Source of the DNA: Nocardioides marmotae
Lineage (GTDB): Bacteria > Actinomycetota > Actinomycetes > Propionibacteriales > Nocardioidaceae
Assembly: GCF_013177455.1 (NCBI RefSeq)
Contig: NZ_CP053660.1
Coordinates: 1,488,001 to 1,552,000 of the forward strand
Direction of reading: 5' to 3'
Length of the DNA stretch: 64,000 nt
Positions within the stretch are counted from its first letter, which is position 1. Every line of letters begins with the position of its first letter. Both the position numbers and the translations under genes were made by a program. The notes beneath the pieces are model-generated. The model was not told where the DNA came from. It worked only from the letters and a program-made list of their open reading frames with translations, and did not search any database. Below, in pieces: positions 45,983 to 56,015 of this stretch.

Positions 45983-48940
45983 GTGGCCAAGACCCGAGTT
46001 CACGAGCTCGCCAAGCAGTACGGCGTCGAGAGCAAGTTCGTTCTCGAGAAGCTCAAGGAGATGGGGGAGTTCGTCAAGTCGGCGAGCTCCACGGTGGAGC
46101 CCCCCGTCGAGATGCGCTTCAAGAAGGAGTTCGGCGAGCAGCTGAAGGCTGCCGGCGGCTCCCCCCAGACCGAGGCGCCCGCCCCGCAGGCGGCCCCCAA
46201 GGCACCCGAGTCCGCTCCGGCGGCACCGGTCGCGGCACCGTCCGCGCCCACCTCGGCCCCGGCCGAGGCCCCCGCTGCGGCGGCCCCCGCCGCTCCGGCT
46301 GCTCCGGCGGCTCCGGCTGCTCCGGTGGACGAGCCCGCCGCCCCGGCCAAGCCCGGCGGTCCGCGACCCGGCCCCCGGCCCGGTCCGGCGGCCAAGCCCG
46401 CCCCGGAGAAGGCCCCCGAGCCCGTCAAGGTGCGCTCGCACGGCAAGCCCGCTCCGGCGGCTCCCGCCGCGCCGGCCGCCCCGGCAGCCCCGGCAGCCCC
46501 GGAGGCTCCTGCCGCCGCGGCTCCGGCCGCCCCGGCCCCGGCTGCCCCCAAGGCACCGAGCCCGGCCCCCCGTCCGGTGGGTCGTCCCGGCGCTCCGCGC
46601 CCGGGCAACAACCCGTTCAGCTCCAACCAGGGCATGGGCCGTCGTCCCGCCCCGTCCGCGCCGCCCGCCGGTGGTGCCCCCGCCGGTGGCGCGGGTGCCG
46701 GTGCCAGTGACCAGCGTCCGCCGCGTCCGCCGGCCGGTCGCGACGGTGGCGCTCCGGGCCGTCCGGGCATGCCCCGGCCGAACCCGGCGATGATGCCGAA
46801 GTCCCCGGCCGCCTTCGGCGCCGGCCCCGGCGGTCGCGCCGGTGGTCCGGGTCGTCCCGGTGGTCCGGGTCGTCCCGGCGGTGCCCCCGGGCGCCCCGGT
46901 GCCCCGGGTCGTGGTGGCCCCGGCGGCGGCGCAGGCGCCGGCGCTCCGGGTCGTCCCGGCGGCTTCGCCGGTCGTCCCGGCGGCGGCGGCAACCGTCCCG
47001 GCCAGCGCGGCCAGACCCAGGGTGCCTTCGGTCGCCCGGGTGGTCCCTCGCGTCGTGGTCGCAAGTCGAAGCGGGCGCGTCGTCAGGAGTTCGAGGCCAT
47101 GCAGGCCCCGACGATCGGCGGCGTGCGCGTCCGGAAGGGCGACGGCGAGACCGTCCGCCTGCCCCGCGGCGCGTCCCTGACCGACTTCGCTGAGCGGATC
47201 GGCGTCGACGCGGCCCAGCTCGTGCAGATGCTGTTCAGCCTCGGCGAGATGGTCACCGCGACCGAGTCGGTCAACGACGCGACGCTGGAGCTGCTCGGCG
47301 AGGAGCTCAACTACGTCGTGCAGGTCGTCTCCCCCGAGGACGAGGACCGCGAGCTGCTGGAGTCCTTCGACCTGGAGTTCGGCGAGGACGAGGGCGACGA
47401 GGCCGACCTGGTCGTGCGTCCCCCGGTCGTCACCGTCATGGGTCACGTCGACCACGGCAAGACCAAGCTCCTCGACGCGCTGCGCAACGCCAACGTCGTC
47501 GACAAGGAGGCCGGTGGCATCACCCAGCACATCGGTGCCTACCAGGTCTCGGCCGAGGTCGACGGCGAGGAGCGTCGCATCACGCTCATCGACACCCCGG
47601 GTCACGAGGCGTTCACCGCCATGCGTGCCCGTGGTGCCCAGGCCACCGACATCGCGATCCTCGTGGTCGCGGCCGACGACGGCGTCATGCCGCAGACGGT
47701 CGAGGCGCTCAACCACGCCAAGGCCGCCGGCGTCCCGATCGTGGTCGCGGTCAACAAGATCGACAAGCCGGAGGCGGACCCGACCAAGGTCCGTGGCCAG
47801 CTGACCGAGTACGGCCTGGTGCCCGAGGAGTACGGCGGCGACGCGATGTTCGTCGACGTCTCGGCCAAGTCCGGGCTCAACCTCGACAGCCTCCTGGAGG
47901 CCGTCGTGCTGACCGCCGACGCGTCGCTGGACCTGCGGGCCAACCCCAAGCAGGACGCCCAGGGTCTCGTGGTCGAGGCGCACCTGGACCGCGGTCGCGG
48001 TCCGGTCGCCACGGTCCTGGTCCAGCGCGGCACGCTGCGGGTGGGCGACTCGATCGTCGCTGGTCCGGCCCACGGCCGGGTCCGGGCGATGCTCGACGAG
48101 CACGGCAACGAGCTCACCGAGGCCACCCCGGCGCGTCCGGCGATGGTCCTGGGTCTCTCCGCCGTGCCCGGCGCGGGCCAGAACTTCCTGGTCGTCGAGG
48201 ACGACCGGATGGCCCGTCAGATCGCCGAGAAGCGCGAGGCCCGCGAGCGCGCGGCCATGCAGGCCAAGCGCCGCGTCCGCCGCACGCTCGAGGACTTCAT
48301 GGCCTCCATGGAGAAGGGCGAGAGCCAGGAGCTCAACCTGATCCTCAAGGGCGACGTGTCCGGTTCGGTCGAGGCCCTCGAGGACTCGCTGTCCCAGATC
48401 GACGTCGGCGACGAGGTCACCCTGCGCGTCATCGACCGCGGTGTCGGTGCGATCACCGAGACCAACGTCGACCTGGCCGCCGCCTCCGACGCCATCATCA
48501 TCGGCTTCAACGTCCGGCCCCAGGGCAAGGCGACCGAGATGGCGGACAAGGAAGGTGTCGAGATCCGCTACTACTCGGTCATCTACCAGGCGATCGAGGA
48601 GATCGAGGCGGCACTCAAGGGCATGCTCAAGCCCGAGTTCGAGGAGTCGACCCTCGGCCAGGCGGAGATCCGCGCGATCTTCCGCTCGTCGAAGATCGGC
48701 AACATCGCGGGCTGCATGGTCACCGGTGGCGTCATCCGCCGCAACGCCAAGGTGCGGGTCATCCGCGACGGCAGCGTGGTGGCCGACAACCTCGACCTCG
48801 CGTCGCTCAAGCGCGAGAAGGACGACGCGTCCGAGGTCCGCGAGGGCTTCGAGTGCGGTCTGGTCCTGCGCAACTTCCAGGACATCAAGGAAGGCGACAT
48901 CGTCGAGGCGTTCGAGATGCGGGAGATCCCCCGCAGCTGA
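45983..48940 (+). CDS. infB: Translation initiation factor IF-2
   Basis: IF-2 is the GTPase that places initiator tRNA on the ribosome. The 985-residue protein has the short N-terminal IF2N helix domain (about 1-50, [20 protein letters not shown]), then a very long low-complexity Pro/Ala stretch and Gly/Pro/Arg repeats (about 55-365). A second IF2N region lies near 385-440. The GTPase domain has G1 GHVDHGKT at 487-494, DTPGH and NKID, followed by domains III and IV. GTG 45983 has AAGGAG upstream. The long linker is typical of actinobacteria. Confidence 0.97.
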   Translation: MAKTRVHELAKQYGVESKFVLEKLKEMGEFVKSASSTVEPPVEMRFKKEFGEQLKAAGGSPQTEAPAPQAAPKAPESAPAAPVAAPSAPTSAPAEAPAAAAPAAPAAPAAPAAPVDEPAAPAKPGGPRPGPRPGPAAKPAPEKAPEPVKVRSHGKPAPAAPAAPAAPAAPAAPEAPAAAAPAAPAPAAPKAPSPAPRPVGRPGAPRPGNNPFSSNQGMGRRPAPSAPPAGGAPAGGAGAGASDQRPPRPPAGRDGGAPGRPGMPRPNPAMMPKSPAAFGAGPGGRAGGPGRPGGPGRPGGAPGRPGAPGRGGPGGGAGAGAPGRPGGFAGRPGGGGNRPGQRGQTQGAFGRPGGPSRRGRKSKRARRQEFEAMQAPTIGGVRVRKGDGETVRLPRGASLTDFAERIGVDAAQLVQMLFSLGEMVTATESVNDATLELLGEELNYVVQVVSPEDEDRELLESFDLEFGEDEGDEADLVVRPPVVTVMGHVDHGKTKLLDALRNANVVDKEAGGITQHIGAYQVSAEVDGEERRITLIDTPGHEAFTAMRARGAQATDIAILVVAADDGVMPQTVEALNHAKAAGVPIVVAVNKIDKPEADPTKVRGQLTEYGLVPEEYGGDAMFVDVSAKSGLNLDSLLEAVVLTADASLDLRANPKQDAQGLVVEAHLDRGRGPVATVLVQRGTLRVGDSIVAGPAHGRVRAMLDEHGNELTEATPARPAMVLGLSAVPGAGQNFLVVEDDRMARQIAEKREARERAAMQAKRRVRRTLEDFMASMEKGESQELNLILKGDVSGSVEALEDSLSQIDVGDEVTLRVIDRGVGAITETNVDLAAASDAIIIGFNVRPQGKATEMADKEGVEIRYYSVIYQAIEEIEAALKGMLKPEFEESTLGQAEIRAIFRSSKIGNIAGCMVTGGVIRRNAKVRVIRDGSVVADNLDLASLKREKDDASEVREGFECGLVLRNFQDIKEGDIVEAFEMREIPRS

Positions 48941-48947
48941 TCGACGA

Positions 48948-48992
48948 CCGGGTCGGCGGGTCCTCCCTCACGGGTGGGGCCCGCCGACCCGG
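48948..48992 (+). terminator. Terminator after infB
   Basis: Arms 48948-48960 and 48980-48992 are a perfect 13-bp stem with a 19-base loop, seven bases after the infB stop and followed by CGTTTCC. Confidence 0.85.
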
Positions 48993-49077
48993 CGTTTCCG
49001 GCCGGCCCCGCCGCCGGCAGGCCGCCGCAGACCCGGCCGCACGAGGCGTCTGCACCCGTTCTGAGAGAGTGAGAGAC

Positions 49078-49611
49078 ATGAGCAGTCCCCGGGTTCGCAA
49101 GATCGCCGACCGGATCCAGGTCGTGGTGGCCGAGATGCTCGAGCGGCGGGTCAAGGACCCGCGGCTGGGGTTCGTCACCATCACCGACGTACGCGTCTCC
49201 GGTGACGGCCAGCAGGCCACGATCTTCTACACCGTGCTCGCCGGCACCGGCGAGGGCGCGCAGGACGACGAGACCGCCCTGGCCGGCACCGCCGCGGCGC
49301 TGGAGTCTGCCAAGGGCCTGCTCCGCTCCGAGGTCGGCAAGCAGCTGGGCACGCGGACCGTGCCGACGCTGACCTTCGTCCCCGACGCGCTGCCGGAGTC
49401 CGCCCGCCACCTCGACGAGGTGCTGGCCCGGGCCCGCGCGCTCGACGAGGAGGTCGCGGCCCGCCGCGTCGAGGCGTACGCCGGCGAGGTCGACCCCTAC
49501 AAGAAGCCGCGTGACGAGGACGCCGACGCCGACGCCGACGGTGACGCCGACCCGGCCGACCCCGCCGCCCCGGCCGCGCCGATCGACCCCGTCGACCCGG
49601 ACGAGGTGTGA
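49078..49611 (+). CDS. rbfA: Ribosome-binding factor A
   Basis: RbfA binds immature 30S subunits and assists 16S rRNA 5'-end processing and cold adaptation. The KH-like domain fills about 1-120, with [20 protein letters not shown] and [17 protein letters not shown]. The C-terminal tail (about 130-177) is an Asp/Ala/Pro-rich low-complexity extension. ATG 49078 follows GAGAGAGTGAGAG. It overlaps truB by four bases. The infB terminator lies upstream, so rbfA-truB may also have their own promoter. Confidence 0.95.
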   Translation: MSSPRVRKIADRIQVVVAEMLERRVKDPRLGFVTITDVRVSGDGQQATIFYTVLAGTGEGAQDDETALAGTAAALESAKGLLRSEVGKQLGTRTVPTLTFVPDALPESARHLDEVLARARALDEEVAARRVEAYAGEVDPYKKPRDEDADADADGDADPADPAAPAAPIDPVDPDEV

Positions 49612-50510
49612 GCGCACCCGCGGACCGGCCTCCGGTGCGCCCGGGTCTCGTCGTGGTCGACAAGCCCGGCGGGATGACCTCCCACGACGTGGTCGCCCGG
49701 GTGCGGCGGCTCGTCGGCACCCGCAAGGTCGGCCACGCCGGCACGCTCGACCCGATGGCCACCGGCGTGCTGGTGCTCGGTGTCGACCGGGCCACCCGGC
49801 TGCTCGGCCACCTGATGCTCACCGACAAGGGGTACGACGCCACCGTCCGCCTCGGCGTGGCCACCACCACCGACGACGCCGAGGGCGAGGTCGTCTCGAC
49901 GGCCTCGGCCGCGGCGCTCGACGAGGAGACCGTCCGCGCGACGCTCGCGGAGTTCGTCGGGGAGCTCCAGCAGGTGCCGACCGCGGTCTCGGCGATCAAG
50001 GTCGACGGCAAGCGCGCCTACCAGCGGGTCCGCGACGGCGAGCAGGTCGAGCTCCAGCCGCGGGCGGTGACCGTCCACGAGCTGGTCGTCCACGACGTAC
50101 GCCGCGAGGGCGACGTCGTCGACGTCGAGGTGAGCCTGCGCTGCTCGAGCGGCACCTACGTCCGGGCGATCGCCCGCGACGTCGGCGCCCGCCTGGGCGT
50201 GGGCGGCCACCTGACCGCCCTGCGGCGCACGGCGGTCGGCCCCTACGGGCTCGACGTCGCCCGCACCCTGGAGGAGCTGGCCGACGACGTGGCCGCCGGC
50301 CGCGGGGGAGTGCTGCCGATCGCCGACGCCGCGCGCGCGGCCTTCCCCTCCCGCGACCTCGACGACGCGGCGGCCGCCGACGTCCGGGTCGGCCGCAGCC
50401 TCGACCTCGCCCTCGACGCCACCACCGCGGTCTTCGCGCCGTCGGGGGAGTTCCTCGCGCTCTACGAGCCGCGGGGCCCCGTCGCCCGCCCGGTCGCCGT
50501 CTTCGTCTGA
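49608..50510 (+). CDS. truB: tRNA pseudouridine(55) synthase
   Basis: TruB makes the universal pseudouridine at position 55 of tRNA. The 300-residue protein shows [11 protein letters not shown] near 19-29 and the catalytic block [16 protein letters not shown] with Asp48. Further conserved parts are [26 protein letters not shown] and [16 protein letters not shown]-terminal extension after about 240 may be a reduced PUA-like region. GTG 49608 overlaps the rbfA stop (GTGA). Confidence 0.96.
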   Translation: MSAPADRPPVRPGLVVVDKPGGMTSHDVVARVRRLVGTRKVGHAGTLDPMATGVLVLGVDRATRLLGHLMLTDKGYDATVRLGVATTTDDAEGEVVSTASAAALDEETVRATLAEFVGELQQVPTAVSAIKVDGKRAYQRVRDGEQVELQPRAVTVHELVVHDVRREGDVVDVEVSLRCSSGTYVRAIARDVGARLGVGGHLTALRRTAVGPYGLDVARTLEELADDVAAGRGGVLPIADAARAAFPSRDLDDAAAADVRVGRSLDLALDATTAVFAPSGEFLALYEPRGPVARPVAVFV

Positions 50511-50571
50511 CGGCTCCGGCCGGGGACCCGCGTCCGGACCGCCGGGTCGCGGAGGTCGGGGGGCCACGGTC

Positions 50572-50577
50572 TAGGGT
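50572..50577 (+). promoter_or_regulatory. -10 box (TAGGGT) of ribF
   Basis: TAGGGT ends six bases before the GTG at 50584, a leaderless arrangement. Confidence 0.5.
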
Positions 50578-50583
50578 TCCTCC

Positions 50584-51522
50584 GTGCAGATCTGGCGCTC
50601 GCTCGACGAGGTCCCCCGCGACCTCGGTCGCACCGTGGTGGTGATCGGGAACTTCGACGGCGTCCACCTCGGCCACCGGCAGGTCCTGGCGCGCGCCCGG
50701 GAGATCGCCGCGGACCTCGGCGGCCTGCCGGTCGTCGCGGTCACCTTCGACCCGCACCCGATGGCCGTGCTGCGCCCCGAGCACGCCCCCACGACGCTGA
50801 CCACCATCGAGGTCCGTGCCGACCTGCTCGTCGGCGCCGGCGCCGACGGCGTGCTCGCCGTGCCCTTCGACCGCTCCGTCGCGGCCTGGACCCCTGAGGA
50901 GTTCGTCCAGCGCGTGCTCGTCGACGCCCTGCACGCCCGGGCGGTCGTCGTCGGCGCGAACTTCCGGTTCGGCAGCCGCGCGGCCGGCGACGTGGCCACC
51001 CTCGCCGCGACCGGCCGCGCCCACGACTTCACCGCCGAGGGCATCCCGCTCGACGGCGGGCCGATGGTGTGGTCCTCGACCTACGTCCGGACCTGCCTGG
51101 CCGCCGGCGACGTCGCCGGCGCCGCCGAGGCGCTCGGCCGCCCCTACACGGTGCGCGGCGAGGTCGTGCGCGGCGACCAGCGCGGCCGCGAGCTGGGCTA
51201 CCCCACCGCCAACGTGCCGACCGACGGCATGCAGGCCGCCCCCGCCGACGGGGTGTACGCCGGGTGGCTGCGGCGCCTCGACACCGGGGAGACCTTCCCC
51301 GCCGCGATCTCGGTCGGCACCAACCCCACCTTCGACGGCGTCCGCGCGCGCCGGGTCGAGAGCTACGTCCTCGACCGCACCGACCTCGACCTCTACGGCG
51401 TCGAGGTCGAGGTCTCCTTCGTCGACCGGCTGCGGGGGATGACCGCGTTCGCGTCGGTGGAGGCCCTCGTGGAGCAGATGGAGCGCGACGTGGCGCGCGC
51501 CCGCGAGCTGCTCGTCCCGTGA
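50584..51522 (+). CDS. ribF: Bifunctional riboflavin kinase/FAD synthetase
   Basis: RibF phosphorylates riboflavin to FMN and adenylylates FMN to FAD. The N-terminal nucleotidyltransferase domain (about 1-170) has VVIGNFDGVHLGHRQVL near 19-35 and VTFDPHPMAVL. The C-terminal kinase domain (about 185-310) has RGDQRGRELGYPTANV and GTNPTFDG. Length is normal at 312 residues. It sits after truB, the usual place in actinobacteria, and its stop overlaps the start of the next membrane protein gene. Confidence 0.96.
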   Translation: MQIWRSLDEVPRDLGRTVVVIGNFDGVHLGHRQVLARAREIAADLGGLPVVAVTFDPHPMAVLRPEHAPTTLTTIEVRADLLVGAGADGVLAVPFDRSVAAWTPEEFVQRVLVDALHARAVVVGANFRFGSRAAGDVATLAATGRAHDFTAEGIPLDGGPMVWSSTYVRTCLAAGDVAGAAEALGRPYTVRGEVVRGDQRGRELGYPTANVPTDGMQAAPADGVYAGWLRRLDTGETFPAAISVGTNPTFDGVRARRVESYVLDRTDLDLYGVEVEVSFVDRLRGMTAFASVEALVEQMERDVARARELLVP

Positions 51523-52541
51523 GCGTCGGGCAGGAGGCCCCCGCCGGGTCGCTCGTGGCGACGGAGGGGTGGTTCCTCCAGCACGGTCTCGCCTACTTCG
51601 TGCCCGAGGAGCGCAGCCAGGCCCGCGACGCGCTGCGGCCGCGGAAGTTCCTCCCCGCGGCGGTGCTCACCGTGCTGCTGGCCGTCGGCGGCGGCGTGCT
51701 GCTCGCCTGGGCCTCCGCGGAGCTGACCGCCGCGCCGGCGTTCCTGCTGACCATCGGCGTCGCCGGCGCCACGGCGTACGCACTGACCGCCCTGCGGACC
51801 CGGCCGATCGTGGTCTGGGCGCTGCGGCGGGGGGTCGGGAGCCTGCGCACGCTGCTGCCGATGATGAGCCGGGCGCTGCCGCTGCTGCTGCTCTTCGTGA
51901 CGTTCCTCTTCATCAACGCCGAGGCCTGGCAGCTCGCCGCGAGCCTGTCGACCGGCACGCTGTGGCTCGTCGTCGTGCTCTTCGGCCTGCTCTCGGTGGC
52001 CTTCCTGCTCGTGCGCCTGCCCGAGGAGGTCGACCGCACCGACGACGACGTGGACGAGGCGTTCCTGCTGCGGGCCTGCGCCGGCACGCCGCTGGAGGGG
52101 GAGTGCGCCGCGCTGGTCGCCGACCCCACCGCCGACCCGGTGTCGTACGCCACCGTCAGCGGGTTCGAGCGCTGGAACCTGGTGCTGGTCCTCGTGGTGA
52201 TCCAGGCGGTGCAGGTGATGCTGCTGTCCGCCACGGTCCTGGTGTTCTTCCTCATCTTCGGCGGCCTGGTCATGGACGTCGACGTCCAGTCCGGCTGGAC
52301 CGGGATCCGGGTCGCGGACATCGGCAACCTGCCCTACCTCGACCACGTCTCGGTCCCGCTGTTCCAGGTCTCGCTGTTCCTCGCGGCCTTCTCCAACCTC
52401 TACCTGACGGTCTCGACCGTCACCGACGAGACCTACCGCGAGCAGTTCTTCGGCAGCGTGCTGCGCGAGATGGAGCGCGCCGTCGGCGTCCGCGCGGTCT
52501 ACCTCGCGCTGCGCGAGCGCGTCGCCGGCGACGCGGCCTAG
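51519..52541 (+). CDS. Integral membrane protein of unknown function
   Basis: The 340-residue protein starts at GTG 51519, overlapping the ribF stop (GTGA). Six or so hydrophobic segments are visible, at about 45-65, 70-90, 113-133, 142-160, 225-250 and 285-302. Between the fourth and fifth lies an acidic cytosolic-type stretch (PEEVDRTDDDVDEAFLLRA). I recognise no named domain. Translational coupling to ribF suggests a membrane role co-expressed with flavin cofactor synthesis, but no transport motif is visible. Its TAG stop is also the start of a TAGTCT -10-like box. Confidence 0.75.
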   Translation: MSVGQEAPAGSLVATEGWFLQHGLAYFVPEERSQARDALRPRKFLPAAVLTVLLAVGGGVLLAWASAELTAAPAFLLTIGVAGATAYALTALRTRPIVVWALRRGVGSLRTLLPMMSRALPLLLLFVTFLFINAEAWQLAASLSTGTLWLVVVLFGLLSVAFLLVRLPEEVDRTDDDVDEAFLLRACAGTPLEGECAALVADPTADPVSYATVSGFERWNLVLVLVVIQAVQVMLLSATVLVFFLIFGGLVMDVDVQSGWTGIRVADIGNLPYLDHVSVPLFQVSLFLAAFSNLYLTVSTVTDETYREQFFGSVLREMERAVGVRAVYLALRERVAGDAA

Positions 52542-52544
52542 TCT
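52539..52544 (+). promoter_or_regulatory. Candidate -10 box (TAGTCT) of DUF6458 gene
   Basis: TAGTCT overlaps the stop codon of the preceding gene and lies about 83 bases before the ATG at 52628, which has its own AAAGGA ribosome-binding site. Confidence 0.35.
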
Positions 52545-52627
52545 GGAGCCGTTTCCGGGACGGGCCGGTGGGCACAGGGCCCTGCGCACGACGTCACCCC
52601 TGCGACGTCACCTGAGAAAGGACAGTC

Positions 52628-52873
52628 ATGGGCTACGGACTCGGAGTCTTCCTCCTCGTCGTCGGTCTCATCCTCGCCCTCGCGGTCGAGGACGCGATCA
52701 GCGGCGTGGACCTCACCATGGTCGGCTGGATCATGACGATCGGCGGCGTCCTCGTGCTGGTCCTCACCGCGGTCACCCTCAACAGCCGCAAGGCCCGTGG
52801 CGGCGCGGTGTCGACCACGACGCACCCCGACGGCTCGCAGACCGTCCAGCGCCAGGAGCCCCCGGCGATCTGA
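52628..52873 (+). CDS. DUF6458-like small membrane protein
   Basis: The 81-residue protein has two hydrophobic segments (about 4-20 and 31-50) joined by a short acidic loop (VEDAISGVDL), then a basic turn (NSRKARGG) and a polar tail with TTTHPDGSQTVQRQ. This pattern matches the small actinobacterial DUF6458-type proteins; function is unknown. AAAGGA is seven bases before the ATG. Confidence 0.8.
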   Translation: MGYGLGVFLLVVGLILALAVEDAISGVDLTMVGWIMTIGGVLVLVLTAVTLNSRKARGGAVSTTTHPDGSQTVQRQEPPAI

Positions 52874-52959
52874 GCGCGCACGCGCTCCGCGGCACCAGCC
52901 AGCACCAGCCAGTACGTTGCGCCACCCGGTCGGCCCCCGCCGGCCGGGTGGTCGTCATT

Positions 52960-52989
52960 TTGGGGGCCCTTTCGCCGCCGCGCTAGTCT
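52960..52989 (+). promoter_or_regulatory. Candidate rpsO promoter
   Basis: TTGGGG at 52960-52965 and TAGTCT at 52984-52989 with an 18-bp spacer resemble -35 and -10 boxes. The transcript would start about 110 bases before rpsO, leaving room for S15 feedback on the leader. Confidence 0.5.
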
Positions 52990-53108
52990 TCTCCGGTTGC
53001 CCCACGTGGGTGACTGCCGTCAGAACGGCCGCGGAACCAGAGTGCCCGGGTGAACAGGCCCCGGCGCGCCGCGCAGCGATATAGGCCTCATGGCCGGAAG
53101 GAGCCCGC

Positions 53109-53384
53109 ATGTCGATCGGTACCGACGCGGAGACCAAGAAGCGCATCATCGCCGAGTACGCCACGACCGAGGGCGACACCGGTTCGCCGGAGGTCCAGAT
53201 CGCGCTGCTCAGCCACCGCATCTCCCACCTCACCGACCACCTCAAGCAGCACAAGCACGACCACCACAGCCGTCGTGGTCTGCTGCTGCTCGTCGGCCAG
53301 CGCCGCCGCCTGCTGAACTACCTGCAGAAGACGGAGATCGACCGCTACCGGTCGATCGTCGAGCGTCTCGGCCTGCGCCGCTGA
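53109..53384 (+). CDS. rpsO: 30S ribosomal protein S15
   Basis: S15 binds 16S rRNA early and, in several bacteria, represses its own mRNA. The 91-residue protein is full length, with [23 protein letters not shown] and [21 protein letters not shown], the conserved rRNA-binding helices. GAAGGAG lies upstream of the ATG. A stem-loop terminator follows nine bases after the stop, and pnp comes next, the classical rpsO-pnp arrangement. Confidence 0.98.
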   Translation: MSIGTDAETKKRIIAEYATTEGDTGSPEVQIALLSHRISHLTDHLKQHKHDHHSRRGLLLLVGQRRRLLNYLQKTEIDRYRSIVERLGLRR

Positions 53385-53393
53385 TCATCCGTG

Positions 53394-53417
53394 GAGGGCC
53401 CACCCCGGTGGGCCCTC
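53394..53417 (+). terminator. Hairpin after rpsO
   Basis: Arms 53394-53404 and 53407-53417 form a perfect 11-bp complement. The stem separates rpsO from pnp and can protect the rpsO 3' end. Confidence 0.75.
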
Positions 53418-53484
53418 TGCGCATTTCGGGGCACGACGCCGACTCGGCGGCCCCGTGCAGCGCGGCCCCGTGGCCGTCCTGCGC

Positions 53485-53490
53485 TAGATT
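53485..53490 (+). promoter_or_regulatory. Candidate -10 box (TAGATT) of pnp
   Basis: TAGATT lies about 170 bases before the pnp TTG. The long GC-rich leader between them has small hairpins and could be the target of PNPase self-control known from other bacteria. Confidence 0.4.
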
Positions 53491-53662
53491 CACCAACTGA
53501 ACAACCAACACCAGGAGCGACCCGCCGTTCTGGCCCGGTCCTCGGTAGTGGCCCTCAGGAAGGACGCCCCCCGCGGGGCGCGCCTGCGGGCCTCGATCGA
53601 AGACCGGCCTACCTCATGCGGGACGCTGCGGATCGCTCCGCGACAGACAAGGGACACACCTC

Positions 53663-55888
53663 TTGACCGACCCCGTCATCTCCGCCGTCGAGACCGTTCT
53701 GGACAACGGCAAGTTCGGCACCCGCACCGTCAAGTTCGAGACCGGCCTGCTGGCCCGTCAGGCCGCCGGCTCCGTCACGGCCTACCTCGACGACGACACG
53801 ATGCTGCTCTCGGCGACCACCGCCGGCAAGCACCCCAAGGACCACTTCGACTTCTTCCCCCTGACGATCGACGTCGAGGAGCGGATGTACGCCGCGGGCA
53901 AGATCCCCGGCTCGTTCTTCCGCTCCGAGGGCCGCCCGGGCGAGGACGCGATCCTCACCTGCCGCCTCATCGACCGCCCGCTGCGCCCGACCTTCAAGAA
54001 GGGTCTGCGCAACGAGGTCCAGGTCGTCATCACCGTCCTCGCGCTGAACCCCGACGCGCCGTACGACGTGCTCGCGATCAACGCCGCCTCGCTGTCCACC
54101 CAGCTCTCCGGCCTGCCGTTCTCCGGCCCGGTCGGCGGCGTCCGGGTCGCCCTCATCGAGGGTCAGTGGGTCGCCTTCCCGACGCACAGCCAGCTCGAGG
54201 ACGCCGTCTTCGACATGGTCGTCGCGGGTCGCGTCACCTCCACCGGCGACGTCGCGATCATGATGGTCGAGGCCGAGGCCACCGAGCAGACCTTCGCCAA
54301 GGTCCAGTCCGGCGTGCAGGCCCCGACCGAGGAGGTCGTCGCCGGCGGCCTCGACGCCGCGAAGCCCTTCATCAAGCAGCTGTGCGAGGCGCAGGCCGAG
54401 CTGGCCGCCGCCGCCGCCAAGCCGGTCCAGGACTTCCCGGTCTTCCTCGAGTTCGAGGACGACGTCTTCGCCGCCGTCGAGTCCGCCGCCAAGGCCGACC
54501 TCGCCGCCGCGATGAAGATCGCCGACAAGACCGAGCGCAACGACCGCACCGACGAGCTCAAGGACTCGGTCCTGGAGAAGCTCGCCGGCCAGTTCGAGGG
54601 CCGCGAGAAGGAGATCGGCGCCGCCTTCCGCGCGCTGAACAAGCAGCTGGTCCGCGAGAGCATCCTGCGCGACAAGGTCCGCATCGACGGGCGCGGCCTG
54701 GCCGACATCCGTCCGCTGCACGCCGAGGTCGGCGTGATCCCGCGGGTCCACGGCTCGGCGCTGTTCGAGCGCGGCGAGACCCAGATCCTGGGCGTCACCA
54801 CCCTCGACATGCTCAAGATGGAGCAGCAGCTCGACACCCTCTCCCCGGAGAAGTCGCGCCGCTACATGCACAAGTACGTCTTCCCGCCGTTCTCCACCGG
54901 CGAGACCGGTCGCGTCGGCTCGCCGAAGCGCCGCGAGGTCGGCCACGGTGCGCTCGCGCGCCGCGCGCTGCTCCCGGTGCTGCCGGACCGCGAGGAGTTC
55001 CCCTACGCCATCCGCCAGCTCTCCGAGGCCATGGGCTCCAACGGCTCGACCTCGATGGGCTCGGTCTGCGCCTCGACCCTCTCGCTGCTGCAGGCCGGTG
55101 TGCCGCTCAAGGCGTCGGTCGCCGGCATCGCGATGGGCCTGGTCTCCGGTGAGATCGACGGCAAGACCGAGTACGTCGCGCTGACCGACATCCTCGGCTC
55201 CGAGGACGCCTTCGGCGACATGGACTTCAAGGTCGCCGGCACCCGCGAGTTCGTGACCGCGCTCCAGCTCGACACCAAGCTCGACGGCATCCCCGCCGAC
55301 GTGCTGGCCGCCGCGCTGACCCAGGCCCGCGACGCGCGCCACACCATCCTCGACGTCATGGCCGAGGCCATCGACGCCCCCGAGGAGATGTCGCCCACCG
55401 CGCCGCGGATCATCACCATCAAGATCCCCGTGGACAAGATCGGCGAGGTCATCGGCCCGAAGGGCAAGGTGATCAACCAGATCCAGGACGACACCGGCGC
55501 CTCGATCTCCATCGAGGACGACGGCACCATCTACATCGGTGCCACCAACGGTGAGGCCGCCGACGCCGCCCGCTCCGCGATCAACGGCATCGCCAACCCG
55601 ACGATGCCCGAGGTCGGCGAGCGCTACCTCGGCACGGTCGTGAAGACGACGAACTTCGGTGCGTTCGTCTCGCTGCTGCCCGGCAAGGACGGCCTGCTGC
55701 ACATCAGCAAGCTGCGCCCGCTCGCCGGTGGCAAGCGCGTCGAGGCCGTCGAGGACGTCCTCTCGGTCGGCCAGAAGATCCAGGTCGAGATCGGCGAGAT
55801 CGACGACCGCGGCAAGCTCTCCCTCGTCCCCGTGGTCGAGGAGGCCGAGGGGAGCACGGAGGCTGCGGAGTCCGCCGACTCCGAGTGA
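53663..55888 (+). CDS. pnp: Polyribonucleotide nucleotidyltransferase (PNPase)
   Basis: PNPase degrades RNA from the 3' end with phosphate; in actinobacteria it also adds tails and may act in guanosine-nucleotide metabolism. The 741-residue protein has two RNase PH domains (about 10-230 and 330-560), a helical linker, a KH domain with [12 protein letters not shown] near 597-608 and an S1 domain with [18 protein letters not shown] near 663-680. The second RNase PH core has [15 protein letters not shown] and the metal-type Asp pair in FGDMDFK. The start is TTG 53663, preceded by AAGGGAC, a weak codon that fits tight control. Confidence 0.97.
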   Translation: MTDPVISAVETVLDNGKFGTRTVKFETGLLARQAAGSVTAYLDDDTMLLSATTAGKHPKDHFDFFPLTIDVEERMYAAGKIPGSFFRSEGRPGEDAILTCRLIDRPLRPTFKKGLRNEVQVVITVLALNPDAPYDVLAINAASLSTQLSGLPFSGPVGGVRVALIEGQWVAFPTHSQLEDAVFDMVVAGRVTSTGDVAIMMVEAEATEQTFAKVQSGVQAPTEEVVAGGLDAAKPFIKQLCEAQAELAAAAAKPVQDFPVFLEFEDDVFAAVESAAKADLAAAMKIADKTERNDRTDELKDSVLEKLAGQFEGREKEIGAAFRALNKQLVRESILRDKVRIDGRGLADIRPLHAEVGVIPRVHGSALFERGETQILGVTTLDMLKMEQQLDTLSPEKSRRYMHKYVFPPFSTGETGRVGSPKRREVGHGALARRALLPVLPDREEFPYAIRQLSEAMGSNGSTSMGSVCASTLSLLQAGVPLKASVAGIAMGLVSGEIDGKTEYVALTDILGSEDAFGDMDFKVAGTREFVTALQLDTKLDGIPADVLAAALTQARDARHTILDVMAEAIDAPEEMSPTAPRIITIKIPVDKIGEVIGPKGKVINQIQDDTGASISIEDDGTIYIGATNGEAADAARSAINGIANPTMPEVGERYLGTVVKTTNFGAFVSLLPGKDGLLHISKLRPLAGGKRVEAVEDVLSVGQKIQVEIGEIDDRGKLSLVPVVEEAEGSTEAAESADSE

Positions 55889-55908
55889 TCGCGCTCGTCT
55901 GAACCGCA

Positions 55909-55948
55909 CCGACTGGAGGGCGCCCCGCGAGGGGTGTCCTCCAGTCGG
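55909..55948 (+). terminator. Terminator after pnp
   Basis: Arms 55909-55924 and 55933-55948 pair over 16 bp with two G-U pairs and an 8-base loop, 20 bases after the pnp stop and followed by CATTTCG. Confidence 0.85.
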
Positions 55949-56015
55949 CATTTCGCGGGCTGGTGCGTGGCGGGCCGGGCCCAGGGCGACGATGCCATGG
56001 GGGCGTCAGCGGCCG

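Noticed and set aside
46190..47080. Collagen-like or separate repeat protein inside infB
   Set aside because: The Ala/Pro and Gly/Pro/Arg repeats are in frame with the IF2N and GTPase domains and are the known low-complexity linker of actinobacterial IF-2.
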